Position numbers and translations under genes: made by a program | The notes under the pieces: model-generated | Told to the model about the DNA's origin: nothing | Database searches by the model: none | Seen by the model: the letters and a program-made list of their open reading frames with translations, nothing else | In this document: positions 27,099 through 35,867 of the stretch, piece after piece | How the letters are laid out: every line of letters starts with the position of its first letter | Position numbering within the stretch: the first letter of the stretch is position 1 | Origin: Terriglobia bacterium | Lineage (GTDB): Bacteria; Acidobacteriota; Terriglobia; Bryobacterales; Bryobacteraceae | Assembly: GCA_020073615.1 (NCBI GenBank) | Contig: JAIQEX010000041.1 | Location: 1-46,485 of the forward strand | Length of the DNA stretch: 46,485 nucleotides | Reading direction: 5' to 3'

Positions 27099-27976
27099 AC
27101 CTGCGCGAATACCTGGCCCAGCAACAACGGCTCGTGGATGCCGAGCTCGACCGGCTGGTCCCTCCGGAAGCGGCGCCGCCCGAAACCATTCATCGCGCCA
27201 TGCGCTACAGCCTCTTCGCCGGCGGCAAGCGCATCCGGCCCATCCTGTGCATCGAAGCGGCGCGCGCCGTGGCCGATGCCTCCGATGGGGTGGTGGCCGC
27301 GGCCTGCGCGCTCGAGCTCATCCACACCTACTCGTTGATCCACGACGATCTGCCCGCGCTCGATAACGACGATTACCGGCGCGGCAAGCTCACCAACCAC
27401 AAAGTGTTCGGCGAGGCCATGGCGATCCTGGCCGGCGACGCGTTGCTCACGCTCGCTTTTCAGGTGCTCGCCGCGCTCGATACCAGCGGCGAGCGCAAGA
27501 CGCGCCTCATCGGCGAGTTGGCGGCGGCGTCGGGCACCGTGGGCGGCATGATCGGCGGCCAGGTGGCCGATCTCGAAGGCGAGGGCAAACTGCCCACCGC
27601 GCACCTGCTCGAGACCATCCACCGCGCCAAGACCGGCGCCCTGCTGCGCGCCAGCTTGCGGCTCGGCGCCATCCACGCCGGCGCCGACGACGCCCGCTAC
27701 GCCGCGCTCTCCTGCTACGGCGAGTGCGTGGGCCTGGCCTTCCAGATTGTGGACGACATTCTCGATGTGGAAGAGTCCTCCGAAGCGCTGGGCAAGACCG
27801 CCGGCAAGGACGCGCAGCAGGGCAAGATCACCTTTCCCGCGGTCTACGGCCTGGAAGCGTCGCGCCGCATGGCCGAGGAGGAATGCGCCCGCGCGCACCA
27901 GGCGCTGGAACCGTTCGGCGAGCGCGCCGCACGCCTGCACGAGCTGGCGGACCTGATCGTGAACCGCAAGTCATGA
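27095..27976 (+). CDS. ispA: polyprenyl (farnesyl/geranylgeranyl) diphosphate synthase
   Basis: 293 aa from ATG 27095. Trans-prenyltransferase with the first Asp-rich motif DDLPALDNDDYRRG (D84, D85, D90) and the second QIVDDILD (near 217-224), plus the FAGGKRIRP IPP-binding segment (41-49). Extends DMAPP with IPP to short-chain prenyl diphosphate for quinones, bactoprenol or hopanoids. The two residues before the first motif (I-H) fit a short-chain product but do not settle C15 against C20. Overlaps xseB and tlyA by 4 bp each. Confidence 0.93.
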   Translation: MNLREYLAQQQRLVDAELDRLVPPEAAPPETIHRAMRYSLFAGGKRIRPILCIEAARAVADASDGVVAAACALELIHTYSLIHDDLPALDNDDYRRGKLTNHKVFGEAMAILAGDALLTLAFQVLAALDTSGERKTRLIGELAAASGTVGGMIGGQVADLEGEGKLPTAHLLETIHRAKTGALLRASLRLGAIHAGADDARYAALSCYGECVGLAFQIVDDILDVEESSEALGKTAGKDAQQGKITFPAVYGLEASRRMAEEECARAHQALEPFGERAARLHELADLIVNRKS

Positions 27977-28695
27977 AGACCCGGCTGGACCGGCTGATGG
28001 TGGCGCGCGGTCTCGCCGAATCGCGCGAGAAGGCGCAAGCCCTGATCATGGCGGGCGAAGTGCTGGTCGAGGGCCATAAGGCGTCCAAACCCGGCCAGCC
28101 CGTCGCCGAGGAGGTTGCGGTCGAGGTCCTGGCGCGCCCGCCCTACGTGGGCCGCGGCGGGCTCAAGCTGGCCGCCGCACTGGAGCATTTCGCCATCGAC
28201 CCGCGCGGCCAGACGTGCCTCGATATCGGCGCTTCCACGGGCGGATTCACCGACGCCCTGCTGCAAGCCGGCGCCGTTCGGGTGCATGCCGTGGATGTAG
28301 GCGCGGGGCAGATCGCCTGGCGCCTGCGCACCGATCCGCGCGTCGTTCTGCACGAGGGCGTCAACGCGCGCCGGCTTCGCTTCGAGGATATCGGCGAGTT
28401 GGCCGACCTGCTGGTTTGCGACGTCAGCTTCATCTCCGTGACCCTGATTCTGCCCGCCGCCGTCGCCCTGTTACGGCGCGGCGGGCAAATGGTTATACTG
28501 ATCAAGCCGCAGTTTGAAGCCGGCAAGGGGCAAGTGGGCAAGGGCGGCATCGTGCGCGAGCCGGCGCTGCATCAGGCCGCTTGCCAACGGGTCGCAGACG
28601 CCGTGGGCAAGTTGGGATTCGAAACCAGCATCATGGAAAGCCCCATCCTCGGCGCCGCAGGGAACAAGGAGTTCCTGCTCTATGCCCACCATTGA
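27973..28695 (+). CDS. tlyA: TlyA family rRNA methyltransferase
   Basis: 240 aa. An N-terminal S4 RNA-binding domain (1-60, RLDRLMVARGLAESREKAQ) precedes an FtsJ-like SAM domain: YVGRGGLKLAAAL, CLDIGASTGGFTDALLQAG (SAM loop), DVGAGQIAW, LLVCDVSFIS and LIKPQFEAGKGQVGKGGIV with the catalytic Lys. TlyA methylates 2'-O of ribose in 16S/23S rRNA in species that have been studied; some homologues are called haemolysins. Overlaps ispA by 4 bp and nadK by 14 bp. Confidence 0.93.
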   Translation: MKTRLDRLMVARGLAESREKAQALIMAGEVLVEGHKASKPGQPVAEEVAVEVLARPPYVGRGGLKLAAALEHFAIDPRGQTCLDIGASTGGFTDALLQAGAVRVHAVDVGAGQIAWRLRTDPRVVLHEGVNARRLRFEDIGELADLLVCDVSFISVTLILPAAVALLRRGGQMVILIKPQFEAGKGQVGKGGIVREPALHQAACQRVADAVGKLGFETSIMESPILGAAGNKEFLLYAHH

Positions 28696-29545
28696 CACCG
28701 TCGGGATCGTTTCCAAGCCGGGCGCCGAAGCCGCCGTGGAGATCGTGCCCGCGCTCATCGAGTGGCTGCGCCTCCGCGGCATTGCCGTGCGCATCGACCA
28801 GCAGACCGCCGTCTATGCCGGCGGCAAAGGCGGCATGCCGCGCGAGGACGTGCCCGAAGGCTGCGGCTTCGTCATCGTGCTCGGCGGGGACGGCACGCTG
28901 CTTTCCGCCGCGCGCGCCATCGGCCGGCGCGAGATCCCGCTGTTCCCCGTGAATCTGGGTGGTCTCGGTTTCCTCACCGCCATCACCGTCGAAGAGCTGT
29001 ACCCCGAACTGGAGCGCGCCCTCCGCGGCGAGCACCGCGTGGCCAGGCGAAAACTCTTGAATACGGAAGTGGTGCGCGAGGGGCTGGTGGTGGCCTCCTA
29101 CGACGCCCTCAACGACGCCGTGCTCACCAAGTCGTCCATCGCCCGCATGATCGATCTCGAAGCGTACGTCGATGAGCAGTTCGTCTGCTCCTACAAAGCC
29201 GACGGCCTGATCATCGCCACGCCCACCGGCTCCACCGCGTATTCGCTATCCGCGGGCGGTCCCATCATCTTCCCCACCGTGCCGGCCATCTGCCTCACCC
29301 CCATCTGCCCGCACATGCTCACCAACCGTCCGGTGCTGGTGCCCGAGACCAGCGTCGTGCGGGTGGTCTCAAGGGGTCCCGATGAGAGCGTGTATCTCAC
29401 CATCGACGGCCAGGTGGGCACGCCCATTCACGAAAGCGACGCGCTGGTCTGCCGCAGCTCGCGGTACTCGCTGCACCTGATCCGTCCGCCGCACATGATG
29501 TTCTTCGACGTGCTGCGGCAGAAGCTGAAGTGGGGGGAGCGATGA
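28682..29545 (+). CDS. nadK: NAD kinase
   Basis: 287 aa from ATG 28682, inside the end of tlyA. Phosphorylates NAD to NADP. Motifs: VLGGDGTLLSAARA (67-80, catalytic GGDG), NLGGLGFLTAI, the NE/D-type NDAVLTKSS segment, KADGLIIATPTGSTAYSLSAGGP, and TNRPVLVPE. Followed by the symporter gene with a 4-bp ATGA overlap. Confidence 0.95.
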   Translation: MPTIDTVGIVSKPGAEAAVEIVPALIEWLRLRGIAVRIDQQTAVYAGGKGGMPREDVPEGCGFVIVLGGDGTLLSAARAIGRREIPLFPVNLGGLGFLTAITVEELYPELERALRGEHRVARRKLLNTEVVREGLVVASYDALNDAVLTKSSIARMIDLEAYVDEQFVCSYKADGLIIATPTGSTAYSLSAGGPIIFPTVPAICLTPICPHMLTNRPVLVPETSVVRVVSRGPDESVYLTIDGQVGTPIHESDALVCRSSRYSLHLIRPPHMMFFDVLRQKLKWGER

Positions 29546-30744
29546 AGCGTCTTTCGCTCACCACCTGGATTTTTATCGGCATGGCCGCGGGCATCGCCGT
29601 GGGAGCCGCAGCGCCCGGGTTCGCCGCGCACCTGGAGCCCGTCAGTCATATTTTCCTGCGGCTGATCCGCTCCATCATCGCTCCGCTGCTGTTCGCCACC
29701 CTGGTGTACGGCATCGCCGGATCGGGCGATCTGAAACAGATGGGCCGCATCGGCCTCAAGGCCATCGTGTATTTCGAGATTGTCACCACGCTGGCGCTGT
29801 TTCTGGGTCTGGGCGCGGTGAACCTGGTGCGCCCCGGCGCCGGCGTTCCCATTGCGCGCACCGCCGCCGAGGCTGCCCTGCCCCAGGGCCCGATCGCGTT
29901 CAAAATCGAAAACATTTTTCCCACCAGCCTGGTGGACGCGATGGCACGCAACGACGCCTTGCAGATCGTGGTCTTCGCGTTCCTGTTCGGCGCCGCCTGC
30001 GCGGCTGTCGGCGCCAAGGCCGAACCGGTGGTCAAGTTCTGCGCCTCGCTCGCCGAGGTGATGTTCCGCTTCACGAAATACGTGATGTACCTGGCCCCGC
30101 TGGGCGTGGGCGCCGCGCTGGCGGTAGTGATCGGCAGCAAAGGCGCGGGCGTGCTGTTCGGGTTGGGGAAGCTGATCGCCGCCATGTATGTCTCGGCGGT
30201 GATCTGCATTGTGCTGGTGCTCGCGCCCGCGCTGGTTCTGTTCCGCATCCCGGTGGGCGCTTTCTATCGCGCGGTGCGCGAGCCGTTCCTGATCGGCTTC
30301 TCCACGGCATCGAGCGAGGCCGCGCTGCCGCTGGCGCTCGAAAATATGGAGCAGTTCGGCGTGCCCAAGCACATCGTGGGTTTCGTGATTCCCACCGGCT
30401 ACAGCTTCAACCTGGTGGGCAGCGCGCTCTACCTTTCACTGGCCTCCGTCTTTGTGGCGCAGGCCGCGGGCATTCACCTGTCCTTCGGCGAGCAACTGGC
30501 CATGATGCTCACGCTCATGCTGACCAGCAAAGGCGTAGCCGGCGTCCCGCGCGCCGCGCTGGTGATTCTGGCGGCCACGCTCACGACGTTCCATCTGCCG
30601 ATGGAAGGCGTCGCCGTGCTGTTAGGCGTCGACGCCATCCTGGACATGGCACGCACCTCGATCAACGTACTAGGCAACTGCCTGGCCAGCGCCGTGGTGG
30701 CACGGTGGGAAGGCTACCAGCTCGCGCAGCAACCACTCCCTTAG
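29542..30744 (+). CDS. dicarboxylate/amino acid:cation symporter (DAACS/SDF family)
   Basis: 400 aa with about eight transmembrane segments plus two re-entrant loops. Motifs of the GltPh/DctA/GltP family: FLRLIRSIIAPLLFATLVYG, the first hairpin FSTASSEAALPLALENM (serine-rich loop), GYSFNLVGSALYLSL (unwound TM7, equivalent to the NMDGT region but with different residues), the second hairpin SKGVAGVPRAALVILAATL, and the substrate-binding VDAILDMARTSINVLGNCLA. The Asp and Arg near 'DMARTS' would contact an acidic substrate. Imports glutamate, aspartate or C4-dicarboxylates with Na+ or H+. It overlaps nadK by 4 bp, so it is co-transcribed with housekeeping genes. Confidence 0.9.
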   Translation: MKRLSLTTWIFIGMAAGIAVGAAAPGFAAHLEPVSHIFLRLIRSIIAPLLFATLVYGIAGSGDLKQMGRIGLKAIVYFEIVTTLALFLGLGAVNLVRPGAGVPIARTAAEAALPQGPIAFKIENIFPTSLVDAMARNDALQIVVFAFLFGAACAAVGAKAEPVVKFCASLAEVMFRFTKYVMYLAPLGVGAALAVVIGSKGAGVLFGLGKLIAAMYVSAVICIVLVLAPALVLFRIPVGAFYRAVREPFLIGFSTASSEAALPLALENMEQFGVPKHIVGFVIPTGYSFNLVGSALYLSLASVFVAQAAGIHLSFGEQLAMMLTLMLTSKGVAGVPRAALVILAATLTTFHLPMEGVAVLLGVDAILDMARTSINVLGNCLASAVVARWEGYQLAQQPLP

Positions 30745-30787
30745 GGAGGGTGGGGAAGGGCGCCGAGGCTGCGCCGATGCAAGCACT

Positions 30788-31912
30788 CTAATTCCGGAAA
30801 ATCGACTGGAAGTCGGCTCGCGCGCGCAGTTTCTCGAATGCGGCGTCCCGCTGGAGGTTGGCTGGGAGAAACTGCTTCGGGACGGTCTTCAGCCAGACGA
30901 TGGCAGCGTCCCCATCGCCGTCCAGAGCGCTGGCCATGGCCGCCGGAACGCCGAGGTCGCGGGGGCCGAGTCCGCCGAGTAGCCGGGCGCGGTCGAACTG
31001 TGCTCGGGCATCGCGATAGCGTTTCGCGCCCAGCAGTGCCTCGCCGTAAGCGAGACGCAGCGTGGCGCTGCTGTGTTCGTCGATCGACTGTGCGTAAAGC
31101 GAAGCGGCGCGTTCATAATCGCCCGACGACACGGCGCCGGCGGCCTCCGCCAGCGCCTGGCCCGACGCGAAGGCCGCGCGCCACGATGGATCCAGCGACT
31201 TCCGGAAGAACTGAAACGTTTGCTCGATCACGTCGCGCGCGGCGTCGTTATCGTCGATGGCTTCGAAGCCATGATGGCCCGCTGCGAAGTTCACCACGGC
31301 AACGGTGACGTTTTGGCGGATCGCCTTGGCGGCCGCCTCGTCTATCTCGCGATTCATTTGGGGACGATCGAGGCCGGCGCGCACCCAGAAGAGCGGAATC
31401 TCGGGACGAAACCGCTCGATGCCGGCGGCGCCATAGTAAATGGCCGCGGCCTTGATCCAGGTTCGCTTTTGGTCTTCGATGACGGGCAGACCGCGGAAAG
31501 CGTTGCCCGACGCGGCATAGACGGCAATCCGATCGGGATCGATGTGCAGTTCGGAGGCGTGCTGCCGCAGGTACGCCGCCAGTCGATCGAAATCGTCCGC
31601 GGCTCCGCCGGTATGCGTGTCGGCGTTGATCGCCGCGAAACCGTGAGCGGTCGCGGCTTTGGCCCAGCCGGTGTAGATCGCCCATTCGCGCTGCGACTGC
31701 GCGCCGGAAGCATCCATGAAGATGATGACGGGCAGGCGAGCCGGGGCGGAGGCGGGCCGGTACAGGTCGAACTGGAGTTCGCGATCGGCGAGCTTGCGGT
31801 ACGTGAGATCCTTCTCGACGGTGAACTGTCCAGCGGGCGGTATTGGGTAGATGAACTTCTGTTGTGCGGCACCTGCCCACGCCAAGACCAGGAACGGGAT
31901 CAATCGGTTCAC
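30788..31912 (-). CDS. secreted alpha/beta hydrolase with C-terminal TPR-like repeats
   Basis: 374 aa; GTG start 31912; short signal peptide (MNRLIPFLVLAWAGAA). The alpha/beta-hydrolase part spans about 35-240: PVIIFMDASGA (oxyanion strand), IDPDRIAVYAASGNAF with the nucleophile elbow A-A-S-G-N instead of the usual G-x-S-x-G, an Asp/Arg segment FWVRAGLDRPQ and a GHHGFEAIDD His. The rest (about 245-370) is helical TPR-like (YERAASLYAQSIDE, RYRDARAQFDRARLL). Resembles carboxylesterases or dienelactone-hydrolase-like proteins. Convergent with the symporter gene and divergent from the DapA-fold gene (94-bp gap). Confidence 0.75.
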   Translation of the reverse strand: MNRLIPFLVLAWAGAAQQKFIYPIPPAGQFTVEKDLTYRKLADRELQFDLYRPASAPARLPVIIFMDASGAQSQREWAIYTGWAKAATAHGFAAINADTHTGGAADDFDRLAAYLRQHASELHIDPDRIAVYAASGNAFRGLPVIEDQKRTWIKAAAIYYGAAGIERFRPEIPLFWVRAGLDRPQMNREIDEAAAKAIRQNVTVAVVNFAAGHHGFEAIDDNDAARDVIEQTFQFFRKSLDPSWRAAFASGQALAEAAGAVSSGDYERAASLYAQSIDEHSSATLRLAYGEALLGAKRYRDARAQFDRARLLGGLGPRDLGVPAAMASALDGDGDAAIVWLKTVPKQFLPANLQRDAAFEKLRARADFQSIFRN

Positions 31913-32006
31913 CCGCGTTTAGACGACGGTGCCGTCCATCCGTCACCAGCAACGGAACCGGTGGCGACCATGATACAGTGAACCGCAGGAAGCGCCCCAT
32001 TGTCCG

Positions 32007-32906
32007 ATGACTGAGGTCCAAGGCGTGAACGCCGCCGCCGTGACACCGCGCGGCAAGCAGGGCGACGTAGATTTCGGCGCGACGTTCGAACTGATCGACT
32101 ACCTTGGCGCGGCGCGCGTGCAGGGCATTGCGCTGTTCACCGCGGCCGGCGAGTTCCCCGCGCTGGCTCCCGACGAGCGCTCGCGGCTGCTCTACCTGGC
32201 GGTGAAACGCAGCCGCGTGCCCGTGCTGGCCGGCGTGGGCAGCGCCACGCTCGATCTTTCCGTCGCGCTGGCCCGCGAAGCGCGCAACGCGGGCGCGTCC
32301 GCGCTGCTGCTGCCCCCGCCGCACTTCTTCCGCTACCGCCAGGACGAGATCCGCGAGTTCTACCTCCAGTTTGTGGCGCAGGTGGGGAGCGGCACGGGGA
32401 TTCTCCTCTCGCATACGCCGCTATACGCCAGCGGCCTCGAGGTGGAGACTGCGACCGGCCTGCTGGCCACCGGACAGTTCGCCGGCATCGAAGACGCAAG
32501 CGGAGACCTGGAGTTTTTCTCCGGCCTGCAAGCGGCGGCTGGCGCCCTCCCGGTGCTGGTGGGGAGCGACGCCGTTTTCACCCGCGCGCGGGAGGCCGGC
32601 GCAGCGGGCGTGGTTTCACCCATTGCGTGCGCGGTTCCCGAACTGCTGGTGGCGCTCGACCGTGCGATCTGCGCGGGCGACCGCGAGAAGACCGGCCGTC
32701 TGGACGGCATGCTGCAAGAGTTCGCCGAGTGGATGGATCAATTCCCGCAGCCGGTCGCCGTCAAAGCGGCCACAGCGCTCCGTGGAGTGAAAACCGGGCC
32801 GGCGCCGGTTCCCCTGCCTCCGGCGCGGCAGAAGAAGCTCGACGAGTTTCGCGAATGGTTTCAGGCCTGGTTGCCGCTGGTGAAGAGACTGGACGCTCAT
32901 GCCTAA
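32007..32906 (+). CDS. DapA-fold (DHDPS/NAL superfamily) protein lacking the catalytic lysine
   Basis: 299 aa TIM barrel of the dihydrodipicolinate synthase/N-acetylneuraminate lyase superfamily. The family's Schiff-base Lys in 'GIKxxSGD' is replaced by Glu here (GIEDASGD, near 165). The catalytic Tyr of 'LLYN' is Ser (LLSHTP, about 136-141), and the substrate-binding Thr-Thr of 'TTGE' is Ala-Ala (FTAAGEF, about 44-50). Three independent active-site losses in an otherwise intact frame argue for a changed or non-catalytic role, not a sequencing error. The next gene (secreted esterase) overlaps its end by 8 bp. Confidence 0.85.
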   Translation: MTEVQGVNAAAVTPRGKQGDVDFGATFELIDYLGAARVQGIALFTAAGEFPALAPDERSRLLYLAVKRSRVPVLAGVGSATLDLSVALAREARNAGASALLLPPPHFFRYRQDEIREFYLQFVAQVGSGTGILLSHTPLYASGLEVETATGLLATGQFAGIEDASGDLEFFSGLQAAAGALPVLVGSDAVFTRAREAGAAGVVSPIACAVPELLVALDRAICAGDREKTGRLDGMLQEFAEWMDQFPQPVAVKAATALRGVKTGPAPVPLPPARQKKLDEFREWFQAWLPLVKRLDAHA

Positions 32907-34485
32907 GCGCGGCGTGCCGGCCTCGCTCGCGGCGGGATTGCTGCTGTGGGGAGCGGGCTGCGTGGCCGCGCAATCCGACGCGGTCGAGACGTTTCTGGCG
33001 ACGGCGGACGGCTCGCGCCAGCCATATGCGCTGTATATGCCGCGGTCCTTCAGCCCTGCGAAGAAGTACCCGCTGGTTTTGAGCCTGCATGCGGAGGATT
33101 CCAACCACCGCTTCAACCTGAAGCAGATTTTCGGCGGCACCGCGCGCGACGCGGAATTCATCGTCGCCTGCCCGCTGGCGCGTGGCACTATGGGCTATCG
33201 CGGGATCGCCGAACAGGACGTCTACGATGTACTTGGCGACGTGGAGCGCCGTTTTCCCATCGACCCGGACCGGGTCTACCTGACGGGCATCTCCATGGGC
33301 GGCGGCGGAGCCCTGTGGCTGGCGCTGACGCGGCCGGACCTGTGGGCCGCGGTGGCGCCGGTCTCGGCGGCGGCGATTCCGGGCAGCGAGGAACTGGCGC
33401 CCAACCTGTTAAATCTGCCCGTCAAGCTGTTCCACGGCGAGCTGGACACGGTCATACCACCAGACTCCTCGCGCACGTGGCAACGGCGGCTGCTCGATCT
33501 CGACGTGGCCGCCGATTACGTGGAATATCCCGGCGTCCGCCACAACGCCTGGGACTTCGCCTACAAAAACGCGGCCCTCTTCGATTGGTTCGCCGGCTTC
33601 CGCCGCAACCGCTTCCCCGAGCGCGTGCGCTTCGCCACGCGTTCCTACCGCTATAGCTCGGCTTACTGGGTTCATATCGACGGGTTGACCCCGGGCACGC
33701 TGGCTTCGATCGACGCGAAGCGCGTGGGCACTGCCGAAGTGCGCGTGGAGACGCACAACGTCGACGGGTTCACTCTGGCGCTAGACCGCCCGGCGGCGCT
33801 GGTGACCATCGACGGCGCGGCCATTCGCGTCAAGCCCGCGGCCACAGTCTCATTCGCCAACACGGCGGGGCGATGGCGGGCCGGGCGGTTGCCACCGGAA
33901 GCCAAACATGCCGGCGCCGAAGGACCCATCGCCGAAGCGGTCGCGGCGCGGCACATCTATGTGTACGGCACCGTCGGCATGCATACCGCCGAGGAGCTGG
34001 AGGCTCGCCGCCAAACGGCCGAGACTGCGGCCCGATGGTCCACGCCGAACGCGCCCCTGACCCTGGAACTGCCGGTCAAGGCGGATCATGCGGTGACCCC
34101 CGAGGATATGGAAACAGCCAGCCTGGTGCTGTTCGGAACCGCGGAGACCAACTCGCTGATCGCGCGTTTCGCCAGCCGGCTTCCCCTGGCGCTGCACACC
34201 GGCGCGGCCGATTACGGGCTGCTGTTCCTCGCGCCGGTAGGAAACCATTACGCGCTGGTGAGCTCGGGCCTCCCCTGGTGGACGGGCGCCGACGATGCCC
34301 ATCGCGGCGGCGACCCGTTCGCCCCGGCGCAGTACCGCCTGCTGGCCACGTTCGGCGACTATATCCTCTTTAAGGGGTCGCTGGCCCATGTGGTGGCCGA
34401 GGGCCGTTTTGATCGAAACTGGAAGCTTCCGGCCGATGCCGCGGCGAAAATGTCGGGCACCGGCACGGTCACGATACTGAAATGA
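32899..34485 (+). CDS. secreted esterase/depolymerase-like alpha/beta hydrolase
   Basis: 528 aa with an N-terminal signal (cleavage near GCVAAQ; the Cys at 21 could also allow lipidation, but no clean lipobox). The hydrolase domain spans about 30-245: the nucleophile in YLTGISMGGGGALWLAL (Ser in G-I-S-M-G), the Asp in LFHGELDTVIPP and the His in YPGVRHNAWD complete the triad. This matches the PHB-depolymerase/prolyl-oligopeptidase-like esterases. The C-terminal 280 residues include a beta-rich part (SSAYWVHIDGLTPGT) and an uncharacterised domain with VLFGTAETNSLIARF, similar to C-terminal parts of large acidobacterial and planctomycetal hydrolases. Overlaps the decarboxylase gene by 4 bp. Confidence 0.8.
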   Translation: MPKRGVPASLAAGLLLWGAGCVAAQSDAVETFLATADGSRQPYALYMPRSFSPAKKYPLVLSLHAEDSNHRFNLKQIFGGTARDAEFIVACPLARGTMGYRGIAEQDVYDVLGDVERRFPIDPDRVYLTGISMGGGGALWLALTRPDLWAAVAPVSAAAIPGSEELAPNLLNLPVKLFHGELDTVIPPDSSRTWQRRLLDLDVAADYVEYPGVRHNAWDFAYKNAALFDWFAGFRRNRFPERVRFATRSYRYSSAYWVHIDGLTPGTLASIDAKRVGTAEVRVETHNVDGFTLALDRPAALVTIDGAAIRVKPAATVSFANTAGRWRAGRLPPEAKHAGAEGPIAEAVAARHIYVYGTVGMHTAEELEARRQTAETAARWSTPNAPLTLELPVKADHAVTPEDMETASLVLFGTAETNSLIARFASRLPLALHTGAADYGLLFLAPVGNHYALVSSGLPWWTGADDAHRGGDPFAPAQYRLLATFGDYILFKGSLAHVVAEGRFDRNWKLPADAAAKMSGTGTVTILK

Positions 34486-35858
34486 CACCTGAAGAATTCC
34501 GACGGTACGGCCATCAGGCCATCGATTGGGTGGCCGACTACCTGGCGCACCCCGAGCGCTATCCCGTGCTTCCGTCCGTGAAGCCGGGCCAACTCACCGA
34601 CGCCCTGCCCGCTTGCGGTCCGGAGCGCGGCGAAGCCATGGACGCCATCCTGGCCGATTTCGAGCGCCTCATCGTGCCCGCCACCACGCACTGGAACCAT
34701 CCCGGTTTCATGGCCTACTTTGGCATCTCGGGCTCGCCGGCCGGGGTGCTGGGCGAACTGCTCACCGCGGCGCTGAACGGAAACGGCATGCTGTGGAAGA
34801 CGTCGCCCGCCATCACCGAGCTGGAGCAAGTGACGCTGCGCTGGCTGCGCCAGTGGACCGGCCTGCCGGACGACTGGTTCGGCATCACCTACGACACCGC
34901 CTCGACCGCCAGCATGCACGCCATCGCGGCGGCGCGCGAAGCGGCCGACCCGGGAGCGCGCACGCGCGGCGCGGCGCCGGGCCTGGTGCTCTACACCTCC
35001 GAGCAGTCGCACTCCTCCATCGAGAAGGGCGCCATGGCCGTGGGCATGGGCCAGGACCACGTGCGCAAGGTGCCGGTGGACGCCGCATTCCGCATGCGGT
35101 CGGACGTGTTGGCGGAGCTGATCGAGCGCGATCTCGCCCGCGGCCTGCGCCCCTGCTGCGTCACGGCGACCGTAGGCACGACCTCCACTACCAGCGTGGA
35201 CCCCGTGCCGGCCATCGCCGATATCTGCGAACGCCACGGCTTGTGGCTGCACGTGGACGCCGCCTACGCCGGCTCGGCCGCGGTGGCTCCGGAATTCCGC
35301 TGGGCGCTGGCGGGATGCGAGCGCGCCGATTCCCTGGTGACCAATCCCCATAAATGGCTGATGACGCCGGTGGATTGCAGCGTCTTTTATACGCGCCGTC
35401 CCGACATCCTGCGCCGCGCCTTCTCGCTGGTTCCCGAGTACCTGACCACGAAGGACGACCCGCGCGCCATCAACCTGATGGATTACGGCGTGCCGCTGGG
35501 CCACCGTTTCCGCGCCCTGAAATTGTGGTTTGTGATGCGCTCGTTCGGCCGCGAAGGCCTGGCCGCCCTGATCCGCGAGCATGTGCGCCTGGCCCAGGAC
35601 CTGGCGCGCGAGATCGACAGCGACCCGCGCTTCGAGCGCACCGCGCCGGCGCCGTTTTCCGTGGTCTGCTTCCGCTACAAGGGCAGCGACGAGGAGAACC
35701 GCCGCATCCAGGACGGCGTCAACGCCGCCGGCGACATCTTCCTTTCGGGCACCGTCCTCAACGGTCGCTTCACGCTGCGTTTGGCGATCGGCAACCAGGC
35801 GACCACAGCGGCGCACGTGGCGCGCGCGTGGGAATTGGTACGCGCGCAGGTGGCATAG
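34482..35858 (+). CDS. PLP-dependent (aromatic-L-amino-acid-type) decarboxylase
   Basis: 458 aa group II pyridoxal-dependent decarboxylase. PATTHWNHPGFMAYF (near 66-80), the PLP stacking region ITYDTASTASMHAIAAAR, HSSIEKGA, TVGTTSTTSVDPV, HVDAAYAGSA (Asp binding the PLP pyridine nitrogen) and the Schiff-base Lys in TNPHKWLMTPVDC (near 304) are all present. It removes CO2 from an amino acid, probably aromatic; the substrate cannot be fixed from sequence. Overlaps the esterase gene by 4 bp, so it is the third gene of the DapA-fold operon; whether the operon is a catabolic pathway is unclear. Confidence 0.92.
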   Translation: MTPEEFRRYGHQAIDWVADYLAHPERYPVLPSVKPGQLTDALPACGPERGEAMDAILADFERLIVPATTHWNHPGFMAYFGISGSPAGVLGELLTAALNGNGMLWKTSPAITELEQVTLRWLRQWTGLPDDWFGITYDTASTASMHAIAAAREAADPGARTRGAAPGLVLYTSEQSHSSIEKGAMAVGMGQDHVRKVPVDAAFRMRSDVLAELIERDLARGLRPCCVTATVGTTSTTSVDPVPAIADICERHGLWLHVDAAYAGSAAVAPEFRWALAGCERADSLVTNPHKWLMTPVDCSVFYTRRPDILRRAFSLVPEYLTTKDDPRAINLMDYGVPLGHRFRALKLWFVMRSFGREGLAALIREHVRLAQDLAREIDSDPRFERTAPAPFSVVCFRYKGSDEENRRIQDGVNAAGDIFLSGTVLNGRFTLRLAIGNQATTAAHVARAWELVRAQVA

Positions 35859-35867
35859 ACTGGGTGC

